From Ptiloglossa arizonensis (Eukaryota; Arthropoda; Insecta; Hymenoptera; Colletidae): 64,000 nucleotides of DNA. Position 1 is the first letter of the stretch; each line of letters begins with the position of its first letter. Location of the stretch: NCBI RefSeq assembly GCF_051014685.1, contig NW_027478516.1, positions 744,001 to 808,000 of the forward strand. Direction: 5' to 3'. This document shows, one piece after another, positions 22,191-35,200 of the stretch. The notes beneath the pieces are model-generated. The model made no database searches and had not been told where the DNA came from. It was given only the letters and a program-made list of their open reading frames with translations. Position numbers and translations under genes: made by a program.

Positions 22191-25100
22191 GAAACCATCA
22201 AAATTTTCGCAAGTCTGATACTCGAAACCAATAACTGGAATGGCCTAGGGGAAAATTACACACACCATTCTAATGGGGCGAGTTTCTACTTTCAGATGCA
22301 ACAGGAATTTCTCGAGCTCGTCAATCCGTTCGCGAGATATGGGAGTTTGAAGTTAAGGAATGATTGAGAAACCAGCAAAATTTTCGCAAGTCTGATACAC
22401 GAAACCAATAACTGGAACGGCCTAGGGGAAAAGTACACACACCATTGTAATCGGGCCAGTTTCTACTTTCAAGTGCAACAGGAATTTCTCGAGTTCGCCA
22501 ATCCGTTCGCGAGGTATCGGAGTTTGAAGTTAAGGAATGGTTGAGAAACCATCAACATTTTCGCAATTCTGATACTCGAAACCAATAACTACAATGGCCC
22601 AGGGGAAAAACACACATACAGTTGTAATTGGGAGAGTTTCTACTTTCAGATGCAACAGGAATTTCTCGAGTTCGTCAATCCGTTCGCGAGATATGGGAGT
22701 TTGAAGTTAAGGAATGCTTGAGAAAACATCAAAATTTTCGCAAGTCTGATACTCGAAACCAATAACTGGAACGGCCTAGGGGAAAAGTACACACACCATT
22801 GTAATGGGGCGAGTTTCTACTTTCAGATGCAACAGGAATTTCTGGAGTTCGTCAATCCGTTCGCGAGATATGGGAGTTTGAAGTTAAGGAATGGTTGAGA
22901 GACCATCAAAATTTTCGCATGTGTGATACTCGAAACCATAACTGGAATGGCCTAGGGGAAAAGTACACACACCATTGTAATGAGGCGAGTTTCTACTTTC
23001 AGATGCAACAGGAATTCCTCGAGTTCGTCAATCCGTTCGCGATATATGGGAGTTTGAAGTTAAGGAATGGTTGAGAAACCATCAAAATTTTCGCAAGTCT
23101 GATACTCGAAACCAATAACTGGAATGGCCTAGGGGAAAATTACACACACCATTCTAATGGGGCGAGTTTCTACTTTCAGATGCAACAGGAATTTCTCGAG
23201 CTCGTCAATCCGTTCGCGAGATATGGGAGTTTGAAGTTAAGGAATGATTGAGAAACCAGCAAAATTTTCGCAAGTCTGATACACGAAACCAATAACTGGA
23301 ACGGCCTAGGGGAAAAGTACACACACCATTGTAATCGGGCCAGTTTCTACTTTCAAGTGCAACAGGAATTTCTCGAGTTCGCCAATCCGTTCGCGAGGTA
23401 TCGGAGTTTGAAGTTAAGGAATGGTTGAGAAACCATCAACATTTTCGCAATTCTGATACTCGAAACCAATAACTACAATGGCCCAGGGGAAAAACACACA
23501 TACAGTTGTAATTGGGAGAGTTTCTACTTTCAGATGCAACAGGAATTTCTCGAGTTCGTCAATCCGTTCGCGAGATATGGGAGTTTGAAGTTAAGGAATG
23601 CTTGAGAAAACATCAAAATTTTCGCAAGTCTGATACTCGAAACCAATAACTGGAACGGCCTAGGGGAAAAGTACACACACCATTGTAATGGGGCGAGTTT
23701 CTACTTTCAGATGCAACAGGAATTTCTGGAGTTCGTCAATCCGTTCGCGAGATATGGGAGTTTGAAGTTAAGGAATGGTTGAGAGACCATCAAAATTTTC
23801 GCATGTGTGATACTCGAAACCATAACTGGAATGGCCTAGGGGAAAAGTACACACACCATTGTAATGAGGCGAGTTTCTACTTTCAGATGCAACAGGAATT
23901 CCTCGAGTTCGTCAATCCGTTCGCGATATATGGGAGTTTGAAGTTAAGGAATGGTTGAGAAACCATCAAAATTTTCGCAAGTCTGATACTCGAAACCAAT
24001 AACTGGAATGGCCTAGGGGAAAATTACACACACCATTCTAATGGGGCGAGTTTCTACTTTCAGATGCAACAGGAATTTCTCGAGCTCGTCAATCCGTTCG
24101 CGAGATATGGGAGTTTGAAGTTAAGGAATGATTGAGAAACCAGCAAAATTTTCGCAAGTCTGATACACGAAACCAATAACTGGAACGGCCTAGGGGAAAA
24201 GTACACACACCATTGTAATCGGGCCAGTTTCTACTTTCAAGTGCAACAGGAATTTCTCGAGTTCGCCAATCCGTTCGCGAGGTATCGGAGTTTGAAGTTA
24301 AGGAATGGTTGAGAAACCATCAACATTTTCGCAATTCTGATACTCGAAACCAATAACTACAATGGCCCAGGGGAAAAACACACATACAGTTGTAATTGGG
24401 AGAGTTTCTACTTTCAGATGCAACAGGAATTTCTCGAGTTCGTCAATCCGTTCGCGAGATATGGGAGTTTGAAGTTAAGGAATGCTTGAGAAAACATCAA
24501 AATTTTCGCAAGTCTGATACTCGAAACCAATAACTGGAACGGCCTAGGGGAAAAGTACACACACCATTGTAATGGGGCGAGTTTCTACTTTCAGATGCAA
24601 CAGGAATTTCTGGAGTTCGTCAATCCGTTCGCGAGATATGGGAGTTTGAAGTTAAGGAATGGTTGAGAGACCATCAAAATTTTCGCATGTGTGATACTCG
24701 AAACCATAACTGGAATGGCCTAGGGGAAAAGTACACACACCATTGTAATGAGGCGAGTTTCTACTTTCAGATGCAACAGGAATTCCTCGAGTTCGTCAAT
24801 CCGTTCGCGATATATGGGAGTTTGAAGTTAAGGAATGGTTGAGAAACCATCAAAATTTTCGCAAGTCTGATACTCGAAACCAATAACTGGAATGGCCTAG
24901 GGGAAAATTACACACACCATTCTAATGGGGCGAGTTTCTACTTTCAGATGCAACAGGAATTTCTCGAGCTCGTCAATCCCTTTGCGAGATATGGGAGTTT
25001 GAAGTTAAGGAATGATTGAGAAACCAGCAAAATTTTTGCAAGTCTGATACACGAAACCAATAACTGGAACGGCCTAGGGGAAAAGTACACACACCATTGT

Positions 25101-26680
25101 AATCGGGCCAGTTTCTACTTTCAAGTGCAACAGGAATTTCTCGAGTTCGCCAATCCGTTCGCGAGGTATCGGAGTTTGAAGTTAAGGAATGGTTGAGAAA
25201 CCATCAACATTTTCGCAATTCTGATACTCGAAACCAATAACTACAATGGCCCAGGGGAAAAACACACATACAGTTGTAATTGGGAGAGTTTCTACTTTCA
25301 GATGCAACAGGAATTTCTCGAGTTCGTCAATCCGTTCGCGAGATATGGGAGTTTGAAGTTAAGGAATGCTTGAGAAAACATCAAAATTTTCGCAAGTCTG
25401 ATACTCGAAACCAATAACTGGAACGGCCTAGGGGAAAAGTACACACACCATTGTAATGGGGCGAGTTTCTACTTTCAGATGCAACAGGAATTTCTGGAGT
25501 TCGTCAATCCGTTCGCGAGATATGGGAGTTTGAAGTTAAGGAATGGTTGAGAGACCATCAAAATTTTCGCATGTGTGATACTCGAAACCATAACTGGAAT
25601 GGCCTAGGGGAAAAGTACACACACCATTGTAATGAGGCGAGTTTCTACTTTCAGATGCAACAGGAATTCCTCGAGTTCGTCAATCCGTTCGCGATATATG
25701 GGAGTTTGAAGTTAAGGAATGGTTGAGAAACCATCAAAATTTTCGCAAGTCTGATACTCGAAACCAATAACTGGAATGGCCTAGGGGAAAATTACACACA
25801 CCATTCTAATGGGGCGAGTTTCTACTTTCAGATGCAACAGGAATTTCTCGAGCTCGTCAATCCGTTCGCGAGATATGGGAGTTTGAAGTTAAGGAATGAT
25901 TGAGAAACCAGCAAAATTTTCGCAAGTCTGATACACGAAACCAATAACTGGAACGGCCTAGGGGAGAAGTACACACACCATTGTAATCGGGCCAGTTTCT
26001 ACTTTCAAGTGCAACAGGAATTTCTCGAGTTCGCCAATCCGTTCGCGAGGTATCGGAGTTTGAAGTTAAGGAATGGTTGAGAAACCATCAACATTTTCGC
26101 AATTCTGATACTCGAAACCAATAACTACAATGGCCCAGGGGAAAAACACACATACAGTTGTAATTGGCAGAGTTTCTACTTTCAGATGCAACAGGAATTT
26201 CTCGAGTTCGTCAATCCGTTCGCGAGATATGGGAGTTTGAAGTTAAGGAATGCTTGAGAAAACATCAAAATTTTCGCAAGTCTGATACTCGAAACCAATA
26301 ACTGGAACGGCCTAGGGGAAAAGTACACACACCATTGTAATGGGGCGAGTTTCTACTTTCAGATGCAACAGGAATTTCTGGAGTTCGTCAATCCGTTCGC
26401 GAGATATGGGAGTTTGAAGTTAAGGAATGGTTGAGAGACCATCAAAATTTTCGCATGTGTGATACTCGAAACCATAACTGGAATGGCCTAGGGGAAAAGT
26501 ACACACACCATTGTAATGAGGCGAGTTTCTACTTTCAGATGCAACAGGAATTCCTCGAGTTCGTCAATCCGTTCGCGATATATGGGAGTTTGAAGTTAAG
26601 GAATGGTTGAGAAACCATCAAAATTTTCGCAAGTCTGATACTCGAAACCAGTAACTGGAATGGCCTAGGGGAAAATTACA
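21285..26680 (+). repeat. 884-bp pentamer HOR, about six copies
   Basis: GCATGTGTG anchors the unit at 22033, 22917, 23801, 24685, 25569 and 26453, each exactly 884 bp apart (5 x 177 minus 1; the base is lost in AAACCATAACTGG). Relative to the anchor the monomers are: +0 TGAGGCGAG with CGATATATGG; +176 ATTACACAC with CATTCTAATGGGG; +353 AACCAGC with GGGCCAG and CAAGTGCAAC; +530 CATCAACATT with CCCAGGGG and ATTGGGAGAG; +707 GCTTGAGAAAAC with TTCTGGAG. Units differ at only a few positions, for example 22076, 24980, 24983, 25037, 25966 and 26168. The array starts in a +176 monomer near 21285 and breaks off in one near 26680. Confidence 0.95.
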
Positions 26681-26869
26681 CATACCTTTGTAATCGGGCG
26701 AGTCTATACTTTCAGATGCAACAGGAGTTTTTCGAGCTCGTCAATCCGTTCGCGAGATATCGGAGTTTGAAGTTAAGGAATGGTTGCGAAACCATCAAAA
26801 TTTTCGCAATTCTGTTGGTAGAATCGAATAACTGGAATGACCTAGGGGAAAAGTACACACACCATTGTA

Positions 26870-29800
26870 ATCGGTAGACTTTCTACTTTCAGATGCAACA
26901 GGAAATAATCGAGTTCGTCTATCCGTTCGCGAGATATGGGAGTTTGAAGTTAAGGAATGCTTGAGAAACCATCAAAATTTTCGCAAGTCTGATACTCGAA
27001 ACAGTAACTAAAAAGGGCTAGGGGAAAAACACAAATACCTTTGTAATCGGGCGAGTTTCTACTTTCAGATGCAACAGGAATTTCTCGAGTTCGTCAATCC
27101 GTTCGCGAGGTATCGGAGTTTGAAGTTAAGGAATGGTTGAGAAACCAACAAAATTTTCGCAAGTCTGATACTCGAAACCAATAACTGGAACGGCCTAGGG
27201 GAAAAGTACACACACCATTGTAATAGGGCAAGTTTCTACTTTCAGAAGCGACAGGAACTTCTCGAGTTCGCCAATCCGTTCGCGAGGTATCGGAGTTTGA
27301 AGTTAAGGAATGGTTGAGAAACCATCAAAATTTTCGCAAGTCTGATACTCGAAACCAATAACTACTATGGCCTAGGGCAGTAATACACATACCGTTGTAA
27401 TCGGACGAGCTTCTGGTTTCAGATGCAACAGGAATTTCTCGAGTTCGTCAATCCGTTCGCGAGATATGGGAGTTTGAAGTTAAGAAATGGTTGAGAAACC
27501 ATCAAAATTTTCGCAAGCCTGATACTCGAAACCAATAACTGGAACGGCCTAGGGGAAAAGTACACACACCATTGTAATCAGGCAAGTTTCTACTTTCAGA
27601 AGCGACAGGAACTTCTCGAGTTCGCCAATCCGTTCGCGAGATATGGGAGTTTGAAGTTAAGGAATGGTTGAGAAACCATCAAAATTTTCGCAAGTCTGGT
27701 ACTCGAAACTAATAAGTGGAACGGCCTAGGGGAAAAGTACACACACCATTGTAATCGGGCAAGTTTCTACTTTCAGAAGCGACAGGAACTTCTCGAGTTC
27801 GCCAATCCGTTCGCGAGGTATCGGAGTTTCAAGTTAAGGAATGGTTGAGAAACCAACAAAATTTTAGCAAGCCTGTAACTCGAAACCAATAACTGGAACG
27901 GCCTAGGGGAAAAGTACAAACACCGTTGTAATGGGGCGAGTTTCTACTTTCAGATGCAACAGGAATTTCTCGATTTCGTCAATACGTTCGCGAGGTGTGG
28001 GTGTTTGAAGTTAAGGAATGGTTGAGAAACCATCAAAATTTTCGCAAATCTGATACTCGATACCAGTAATTACTATGGCCTAGGGCAAAAATACACATAC
28101 CGTTGTAATCGGACGAGTTTCTGGTTTCAGATGCAACAGGAATTTCTCGAGTTCGTCAATCCGTTCGCGAGATATGGGAGTTTGAAATTAAGGAACGGTT
28201 GAGTAACCATCAAAATTTTCGCAAGTCTGATACTCGAAACCAACAACTACAAAGGCTTAGGGGAAAAATACTCATACCGCTATAATCGGGAGAATTTCAA
28301 CTTCCAGATGCAACCGGAATTGCTCGAGTTCGTCAATCCGTTTGCGAGATATGTGAGTTTGAAGTTAAGGAATGGTTGAGAAACCATCAAAATTTTCGCA
28401 AGTCTGATACTCGAAACCAATAACTACTATACCCTAGGGCAAAAATACTCATACCGTTGTAATCGGACGAGTTTCTGCTTTCAGATGCAACAGGAATTTC
28501 ACGAGTTCGTCAATCCGTTCGCGAGTTATGGGAGTTTGAAGTTAAGGAATGGTTGAGAAACCATCATAATTATCACAAGTCTGTTACACGAAACCAATAA
28601 CAGGAATGGCCTAGGGGAAAAGTACACACACCATTGTAATCGGGCGAGTTTCTACTTTCAGATACAACAGGAAATAATCGAGTTCGTCAATCCGTTCGCG
28701 AGATATGGGAGTTTGAAATTAAGGAATGGTTGAGAAACCATCAAAATTTTCGCAAATCTAATACTCGAAACCAATAACTGGAACGGCCTAGGGGAAAAGT
28801 ACACAAACCATTGTAATCGGGCAAGTTTCTACTTTCAGATGCAACAGGAACTTCTCGAGATCGCCAATCCGTTCGCGAGGTATCGGAGTTTGAAGTTAAG
28901 GAATGGTTGAGAAACCATCAAAATTTTCGCAAATCTGATACTCGATACCAGTAATTACTATGGCCTAGGGCAAAAATACACATACCGTTGTAATCGGACG
29001 AGTTTCTGGTTTCAGATGCAACAGGAATTTCTCGAGTTCGTCAATCCGTTCGCGAGATATGGGAGTTTGAAATTAAGGAACGGTTGAGTAACCATCAAAA
29101 TTTTCGCAAGTCTGATACTCGAAACCAACAACTACAAAGGCTTAGGGGAAAAATACTCATACCGCTATAATCGGGAGAATTTCAACTTCCAGATGCAACC
29201 GGAATTGCTCGAGTTCGTCAATCCGTTTGCGAGATATGTGAGTTTGAAGTTAAGGAATGGTTGAGAAACCGTAAAAATTTTCGCAAGTCTGATACTCGAA
29301 ACCCATAACTAAAAAGGCCTACGGGAAGATTACACATACGTTTGTAATCGGGCGAGTTTCCACTATCAGATGCAACAGGAATTTCTCGAGTTCCTCAATC
29401 CGTTCGCGAGGTATGGGAGTTCGAAGTTAAGGAATGGTTGAGAAACCATCAAAATTTTCGCAAATCTGTTACTCGAAACCAATAACTGGAACGGCCTAGG
29501 GGAAAAGTACAAACACCGTTGTAATGGGGCGAGTTTCTACTTTCAGATGCAACAGGAATTTCTCGATTTCGTCAATACGTTCGCGAGGTGTGGGAGTTTG
29601 AAGTTAAGGAATGATTGAGAAACCATCAAAATTTTCGCAAGTCTGACACTCGAAACCAACAACTACAAAGGCTTAGGGGAAAAATACACATACCGCTGTA
29701 ATCGGGAGAGTTTCAGCTTCCAGATGCAACAGGAATTTCTCGAGTTCGTCAATCCGTTCGCGAGATATGGAGTTTGAAGTTAAGGAATGGTTGAGAAACC

Positions 29801-30180
29801 ATCAAAATTTTCGCAATTCTGTTGCTAGAAACGAATAACTGGAATGACCTAGGGGAAAAGTACACACACCATTCTAATCGGTCGAGTTTCTACTTTCAGA
29901 TGCAACAGGAAATAATCGAGTTCGTCAATCCGTTCGCGAGATATGGGAGTTTGAAGTTAAGGAATGGTTGAGAAACCATCAAAATTACCGCAAGTCTGTT
30001 ACACGAAACCAATAACAGGAATGGCCTAGGGGAAAAGTACACACACCATTGTAATCGGGCGCGTTTCTAGTTTCAGATACAACAGGAATTTCTCGAGTTC
30101 GTCACTCCCTTCGCGAGATATGGGTGCTTGAAGGTAAGGAATGGTTGAGAAACCATCAAAATTTTCTCAAGTCTGATACT
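26870..30180 (+). repeat. Segmental block, left copy (about 19 monomers)
   Basis: Rare variants here recur in the same order at 39070-42570: AAACAGTAACTAAAAAGGG (27001), GGGCAGTAATAC, AGAAGCGACAGG, ACTATACCCTAGGG (28421), AACCGTAAAAATT (29269) and AAATTACCGC (29985). The shifts are 12208, 12739, 12562 and 12386 bp, i.e. 69, 72, 71 and 70 monomers minus 4-5 bp, so monomers were gained and lost locally after the block was copied. Confidence 0.8.
27990..29260 (+). repeat. 885-bp pentamer duplication inside the block
   Basis: TACCAGTAAT with GTAATTACTATGG occurs at 28061 and 28946, exactly 5 x 177 apart. The following GGTTGAGTAACC and CCAACAACTACAAAGGC monomers match too, including ATACTCATACCGCTATAATC. 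Confidence 0.8.
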
Positions 30181-33140
30181 CGAAACCAATAACTACTATG
30201 GCCTAGGGGAAAAATACACATAACTTTGTAATCGAGCGAGTTTCTACTTTCAGATGCAACTGGAATTTCTCGAGTTCGTCAATCCGTTCGCGAGATATGG
30301 GAGTTTGAAGTTAAGGAATGGTTGAGAAACCATCAAAATTTTCGCAATTCTGTTGCTAGAAACGAATAACTGGAATGACCTAGGGAAAAAGTACACACGC
30401 CATTGTAATGGGGCGAGTTTCTACATTCAGGTGCAACAGGAATTCCTCGAGTTCGTCAATCCGTTCGCGAGATATGGGAGTATGAAGTTAAGGAATGGTT
30501 GTGAGACCATCACAATTTTTGGAAGTCTGAGACTCGAAACCAATAACTACTATGGCCTAGGGGAAAAATACACATACCTTTGTAATCGAGCGAGTTTCTA
30601 CTTTCAGATGCAACAGGAATTTCTCGAGTTCGTCAACCGGTTCGCGAAATATGGGAGTTCGAAGTTAAGGAATGGTTGAGAAACCATCAAAATTTTCGCA
30701 ATTCTGATGCTAGAAACGAATAACTGGAATGACCTAGGGAAAAAGTACACACACCATTGTAATGGGGCCAGTTTCTACTTTCAAGTGCAACAGGAATTTC
30801 TCGAGTTCGCCAATCCGTTCGCGAGGTATCGGAGTTTGAAGTTAAGGAATTGTTGAGAAACCATCAAAATTTTCGCAAGTCTGATACTCGAAACCAATAA
30901 CTACTATGGCCTAGGGCAAAAATACAAATACCGTTGTAATCGGGCGAGTTTCTGCTTTTAGATGCAACTGGAATTTCTCGAGTTCGTCAATCCGTTCGCG
31001 AGATATGGGAGTTTGAACTTAAGGAATGCTTGAGAAACCATCAAAATTTTCTCAAGTCTGATACTCGAAACCAATAACTACAAAGGCCTAGGGGAAAAAT
31101 ACACATACCTTTGTAATCGGGCGAGTTTATACTTTCAGATGCAACTTGAATTTCTCGAGCTCGTCAGTCGTTCGCGAGATATGGGAGTTTGAAATTAAGG
31201 AACGGTTGAGAAACCATCAAAATTTTCGCAAAACTGATACTCGAAACCAATAACTGGAATGGCCTAGGGGAAAAGTACACACACCATTGTAATGGGGCGT
31301 GTTTCTACTTTCAGATGCAACAGGAATTTCTCGAGTTCGTCAATCCGTTCGCGAGATATGGGAGTTTGAAGTTAAGGACTGGTTGAGAAACCATCACAAT
31401 TTTCGCAAGTCTGATACTCGAAACCAATAACTACTATGGCCTAGGGCAAAAATACACATACCGTTGTAATCAGTACACTTTCTACTTTCAGATGCAACAG
31501 GAAATAATCGAGTTCGTCTATCCGTTCGCGAGATATGGGAGTTTGAAGTTAAGGAATGGTTGTGGGACCATCACAATTTTCGGAAGTCTGATACTCGAAA
31601 CCAATAACTACTATGGCCTAGGGGAAAAATACACATACCTTTGTAATCGAGCGAGTTTCTACTTTCAGATGCAACAGGAATTTCTCGAGTTCGTCAATCC
31701 TTTCGCGAGATATGGGAGTTTGAAGTTAAGGAATGGTTGAGAAACCATCAAAATTTTCGCAAGTCTGATACTCGAAACCAATAACTGTACTGGCCTAGGG
31801 GAAAATTACACACACCATTGTAATCGGTAGACTTTCTACTTTCAGATGCAACAGGAAATAATCGAGTTCGTCAATCCGTTCGCGAGATATGGGAGTTTGA
31901 AGTTAAGGAATGGTTGAGAAACCATCAAAATATTCAAAAGTCTGATACTCGAAACCAATAACTACAAAGCCCTAGGGGAAAAATACACATACCTTTCTAA
32001 TCGGGCGAGTTTATACTTTCAGATGCAACAGGAATTCCTCGAGTTCGTCAATCCGTTCGCGAGGTATGGGAGTTTGAAGTTAACGAATGGTTGAGTGACC
32101 ATCACAATTTTCGCAAGTCTGATACTCGAAACCAATAACTACTATGGCCTAGGGCAAAAATGCACATACCGTTGTAATCGGACGAGTTTATGCCTCTCAG
32201 ATGCAACAGGAATTTCTCGTGTTTGTCAATTCGTTCGCGAGATATGGGAGTTTGAAATTAAGCAATGGTTGAGAAAACATCAAAATTTTCGCAAGTCTGA
32301 TACTCGAAACCAATAACTGGAATGGCCTAGGGGAAAATTACACACACCACTCTAATGGGGCGAGTTTCTACTTTCAGATGCAACAGGAATTTCTCGAGCT
32401 CGTCAATCCGTTCGCGAGATATGGGAGTTTGAAATTAAGGAACGGTTGAGAAAACATCAAAATTTTCGCAAAACTGATACTCGAAACCAATAACTGGAAT
32501 GGCCTAGGGGAAAATTACACACACCATTCTAATGGGGCGAGTTTCTACTTTCAGATGCAACAGGAATTTCTGGAGTTCGTCAATCCGTTCGCGAGATATG
32601 GGAGTTTGAAGTTAAGGAATGGTTGAGAAACCATCAAAATTTTCGCAAGTGTGATACTCGAAACCAATAACTGGAATGGCCTAGGGGAAAATTACACACA
32701 CCATTCTAATGGGGCGAGTTTCTACTTTCAGATGCAACAGGAATTTCTGGAGTTCGTCAATCCGTTCGCGAGATATGGGAGTTTGAAGTTAAGGAATGGT
32801 TGAGAAACCATCAAAATTTTCGAAAGTGTGATACTCGAAACCATAACTGGAATGGCCTAGGGGAAAAGTACACACACCATTGTAATGAGGCGAGTTTCTA
32901 CTTTCAGATGCAACAGGAATTCCTCGAGTTCGTCAATCCGTTCGCGATATATGGGAGTTTGAAGTTAAGGAATGGTTGAGAAACCATCAAAATTTTCGCA
33001 AGTCTGATACTCGAAACCAATAACTGGAATGGCCTAGGGGAAAATTACACATACCTTTGTAATCGGGCGAGTCTATACTTTCAGATGCAACAGGAATTTT
33101 TCGAGCTCGTCAGTCGTTCGCGAGATATGGGAGTTTGAAA
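30180..33140 (+). repeat. Mixed monomers, no strong HOR
   Basis: Class A, B, C and D monomers alternate. GGTTGTGAGACC at 30501 and GGTTGTGGGACC at 31562 are 1061 bp apart (6 x 177 minus 1), a weak long-range match. ATGCACATACC with TTTATGCCTCTCAG at 32161 is shared with 37469 and 38354. From 32300 most monomers resemble parts of the 884-bp HOR (ATTACACAC, CATTCTAATGGGG, CATAACTGG), in a different order. Confidence 0.6.
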
Positions 33141-33850
33141 TTAAGGAACGGTTGAGAAACCATGAAAATTTTCGCAAAACTGATACTCGAAACCAATAAC
33201 TGGAATGGCCTAGGGGAAAAGTACACACACCATTGTAATGGGGCGTGTTTCTACTTTCAGATGCAACAGGAATTCCTCGAGTTCGTCAATCCGTTCGCGA
33301 GATATGGGAGTTTGAAGTTAAGGAATGGTTGAGAAACCATAACAATTTTCGCAAGTCTGATACTCGAAACCAATAACTACTATGGCCTAGGGCAAAAATA
33401 CACATACCGTTGTAATCGGACGAGTCTCTGCTTTCAGATGCAACAGGAATTTCTCGAGTTCGTCAATTCGTTCGCGAGATATGGGAGTTTGAAATTAAGG
33501 AACGGTTGAGAAGACATCAAAATTTTCGCAAAACTGATACTCGAAACCAATAACTGGAATGGCCTAGGGGAAAAGTACACACACCATTGTAATGGGGCGT
33601 GTTTCTACTTTCAGATGCAACAGGAATTCCTCGAGTTCGTCAATCCGTTCGCGAGATATGGGAGTTTGAAGTTAAGGAATGGTTGAGAAACCATAACAAT
33701 TTTCGCAAGTCTGATACTCGAAACCAATAACTACTATGGCCTAGGGCAAAAATACACATACCGTTGTAATCGGACGAGTTTCTGCTTTCAGATGCAACAG
33801 GAATTTCTCGAGTTCGTCAATCCGTTCGCGAGATATGGGAGTTTGAAGTT
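33140..33850 (+). repeat. 354-bp dimer HOR, two copies
   Basis: GGGCGTGTTT occurs at 33241 and 33595, 2 x 177 apart. Each dimer is a class A monomer with CAAAACTGATAC followed by a class B monomer with CCATAACAATT. The units are nearly identical (AACCATGAAAA and AGACATCAAAA differ at the left edge). Confidence 0.85.
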
Positions 33851-35200
33851 AAGGAATGGTTGAGAAACCATCAAAATTTTCGCAAGTGTGATACTCGAAA
33901 CCATAACTGGAATGGCCTAGGGGAAAAGTACACACACCATTGTAATGGGGCGAGTTTCTACTTTCAGATGCTACAGGAATTTCACGAGTTCGTCAATCCT
34001 TTCGCGAGATATGGGAGTTTGAAGTTAAGGAATGGTTAAGGAACCATCAAAATTTTCGCAAGTCTGATACTCGAAACCTATAACTGGAATGGGCTAGGGG
34101 AAAATTACACACACCATTCTAATGGGGCGAGTTTCTACTTTCAGATGCTACAGAAATTTCTCGAGCTGGTCAAACCGTTCGCGAGATATGGGAGTTTGAA
34201 GTTAAGGAATGATTGAGAAACCAGCAAAATTTTCGCAAGTCTGATACTCGAAACCAATAACTGGAATATCCTAGGGGAAAGTTACACACACCTTTGTAAT
34301 GGGGCGAGTTTCTACTTTCAGATGCAACAGGAATTTCTCGAGCTCGTCAATCCGTTCGCGAGATATGGGAGTTTGAAGTTAAGGAATGGTTGAGAAACCA
34401 TCAAAATTTTCGCAAGTCTGATTCTCGAAACCAATAACTGTAATGGCCTAGGGGAAAATTACACACACCATTGTAATCGGTAGACTTTCTACTTTCAGAT
34501 GCAACAGGAAATAATCGAGTTCGTCAATCCGTTCGCGAGGTATGGGAGTTTGAAGTTAATGAATGGTTGAGAGACCATCACAGTTTTCGCAAGTCTGATA
34601 CTCGAAACCAATAACTGGAATGGCCTAGGGGAAAAGTACACACATCATTGTAATGAGGCGAGTTTCTACTTTCAGATGCAACAGGAATTTCTCGAGCTCG
34701 TCAGTCGTTCGCGAGATATGGGAGTTTGAAATTAAGGAACGGTTGAGAAACCATCAAAATTTTCGCAAAACTAATACTCGAAACCAATAACTGGAACGGC
34801 CTATGGGGAAAGTACACACACCATTGTAATGGGGCGAGTTTCTACTTTCAGATGCAACAGGAATTTCTCGAGTTCGTCAATCCGTTCGCGAGATATGGGA
34901 GTTTGAAATTAAGCAATGGTTGAGAAAACATCAAAATTTTCGCAAGTCTGATACTCGAAACCAATAACTGGAATGGCCTAGGGGAAAATTACACACACCA
35001 TTCTAATGGGGCGAGTTTCTACTTTCAGATGCAACAGGAATTTCTCGAGCTCGTCAATCCGTTCGCGAGATATGGGAGTTTGAAATTAAGGAACGGTTGA
35101 GAAAACATCAAAATTTTCGCAAAACTGATACTCGAAACCAATAACTGGAATGGCCTAGGGGAAAATTACACACACCATTCTAATGGGGCGAGTTTCTACT
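33850..35200 (+). repeat. Mixed class A monomers, HOR-related
   Basis: Monomers of the CATTCTAATGGGG, TCGGTAGACTTTC and GCTCGTCAGTCGTTCG types. The last, one base short, is shared with copies near 20205, 31164 and 33107. No regular unit longer than one monomer is clear. Confidence 0.55.
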
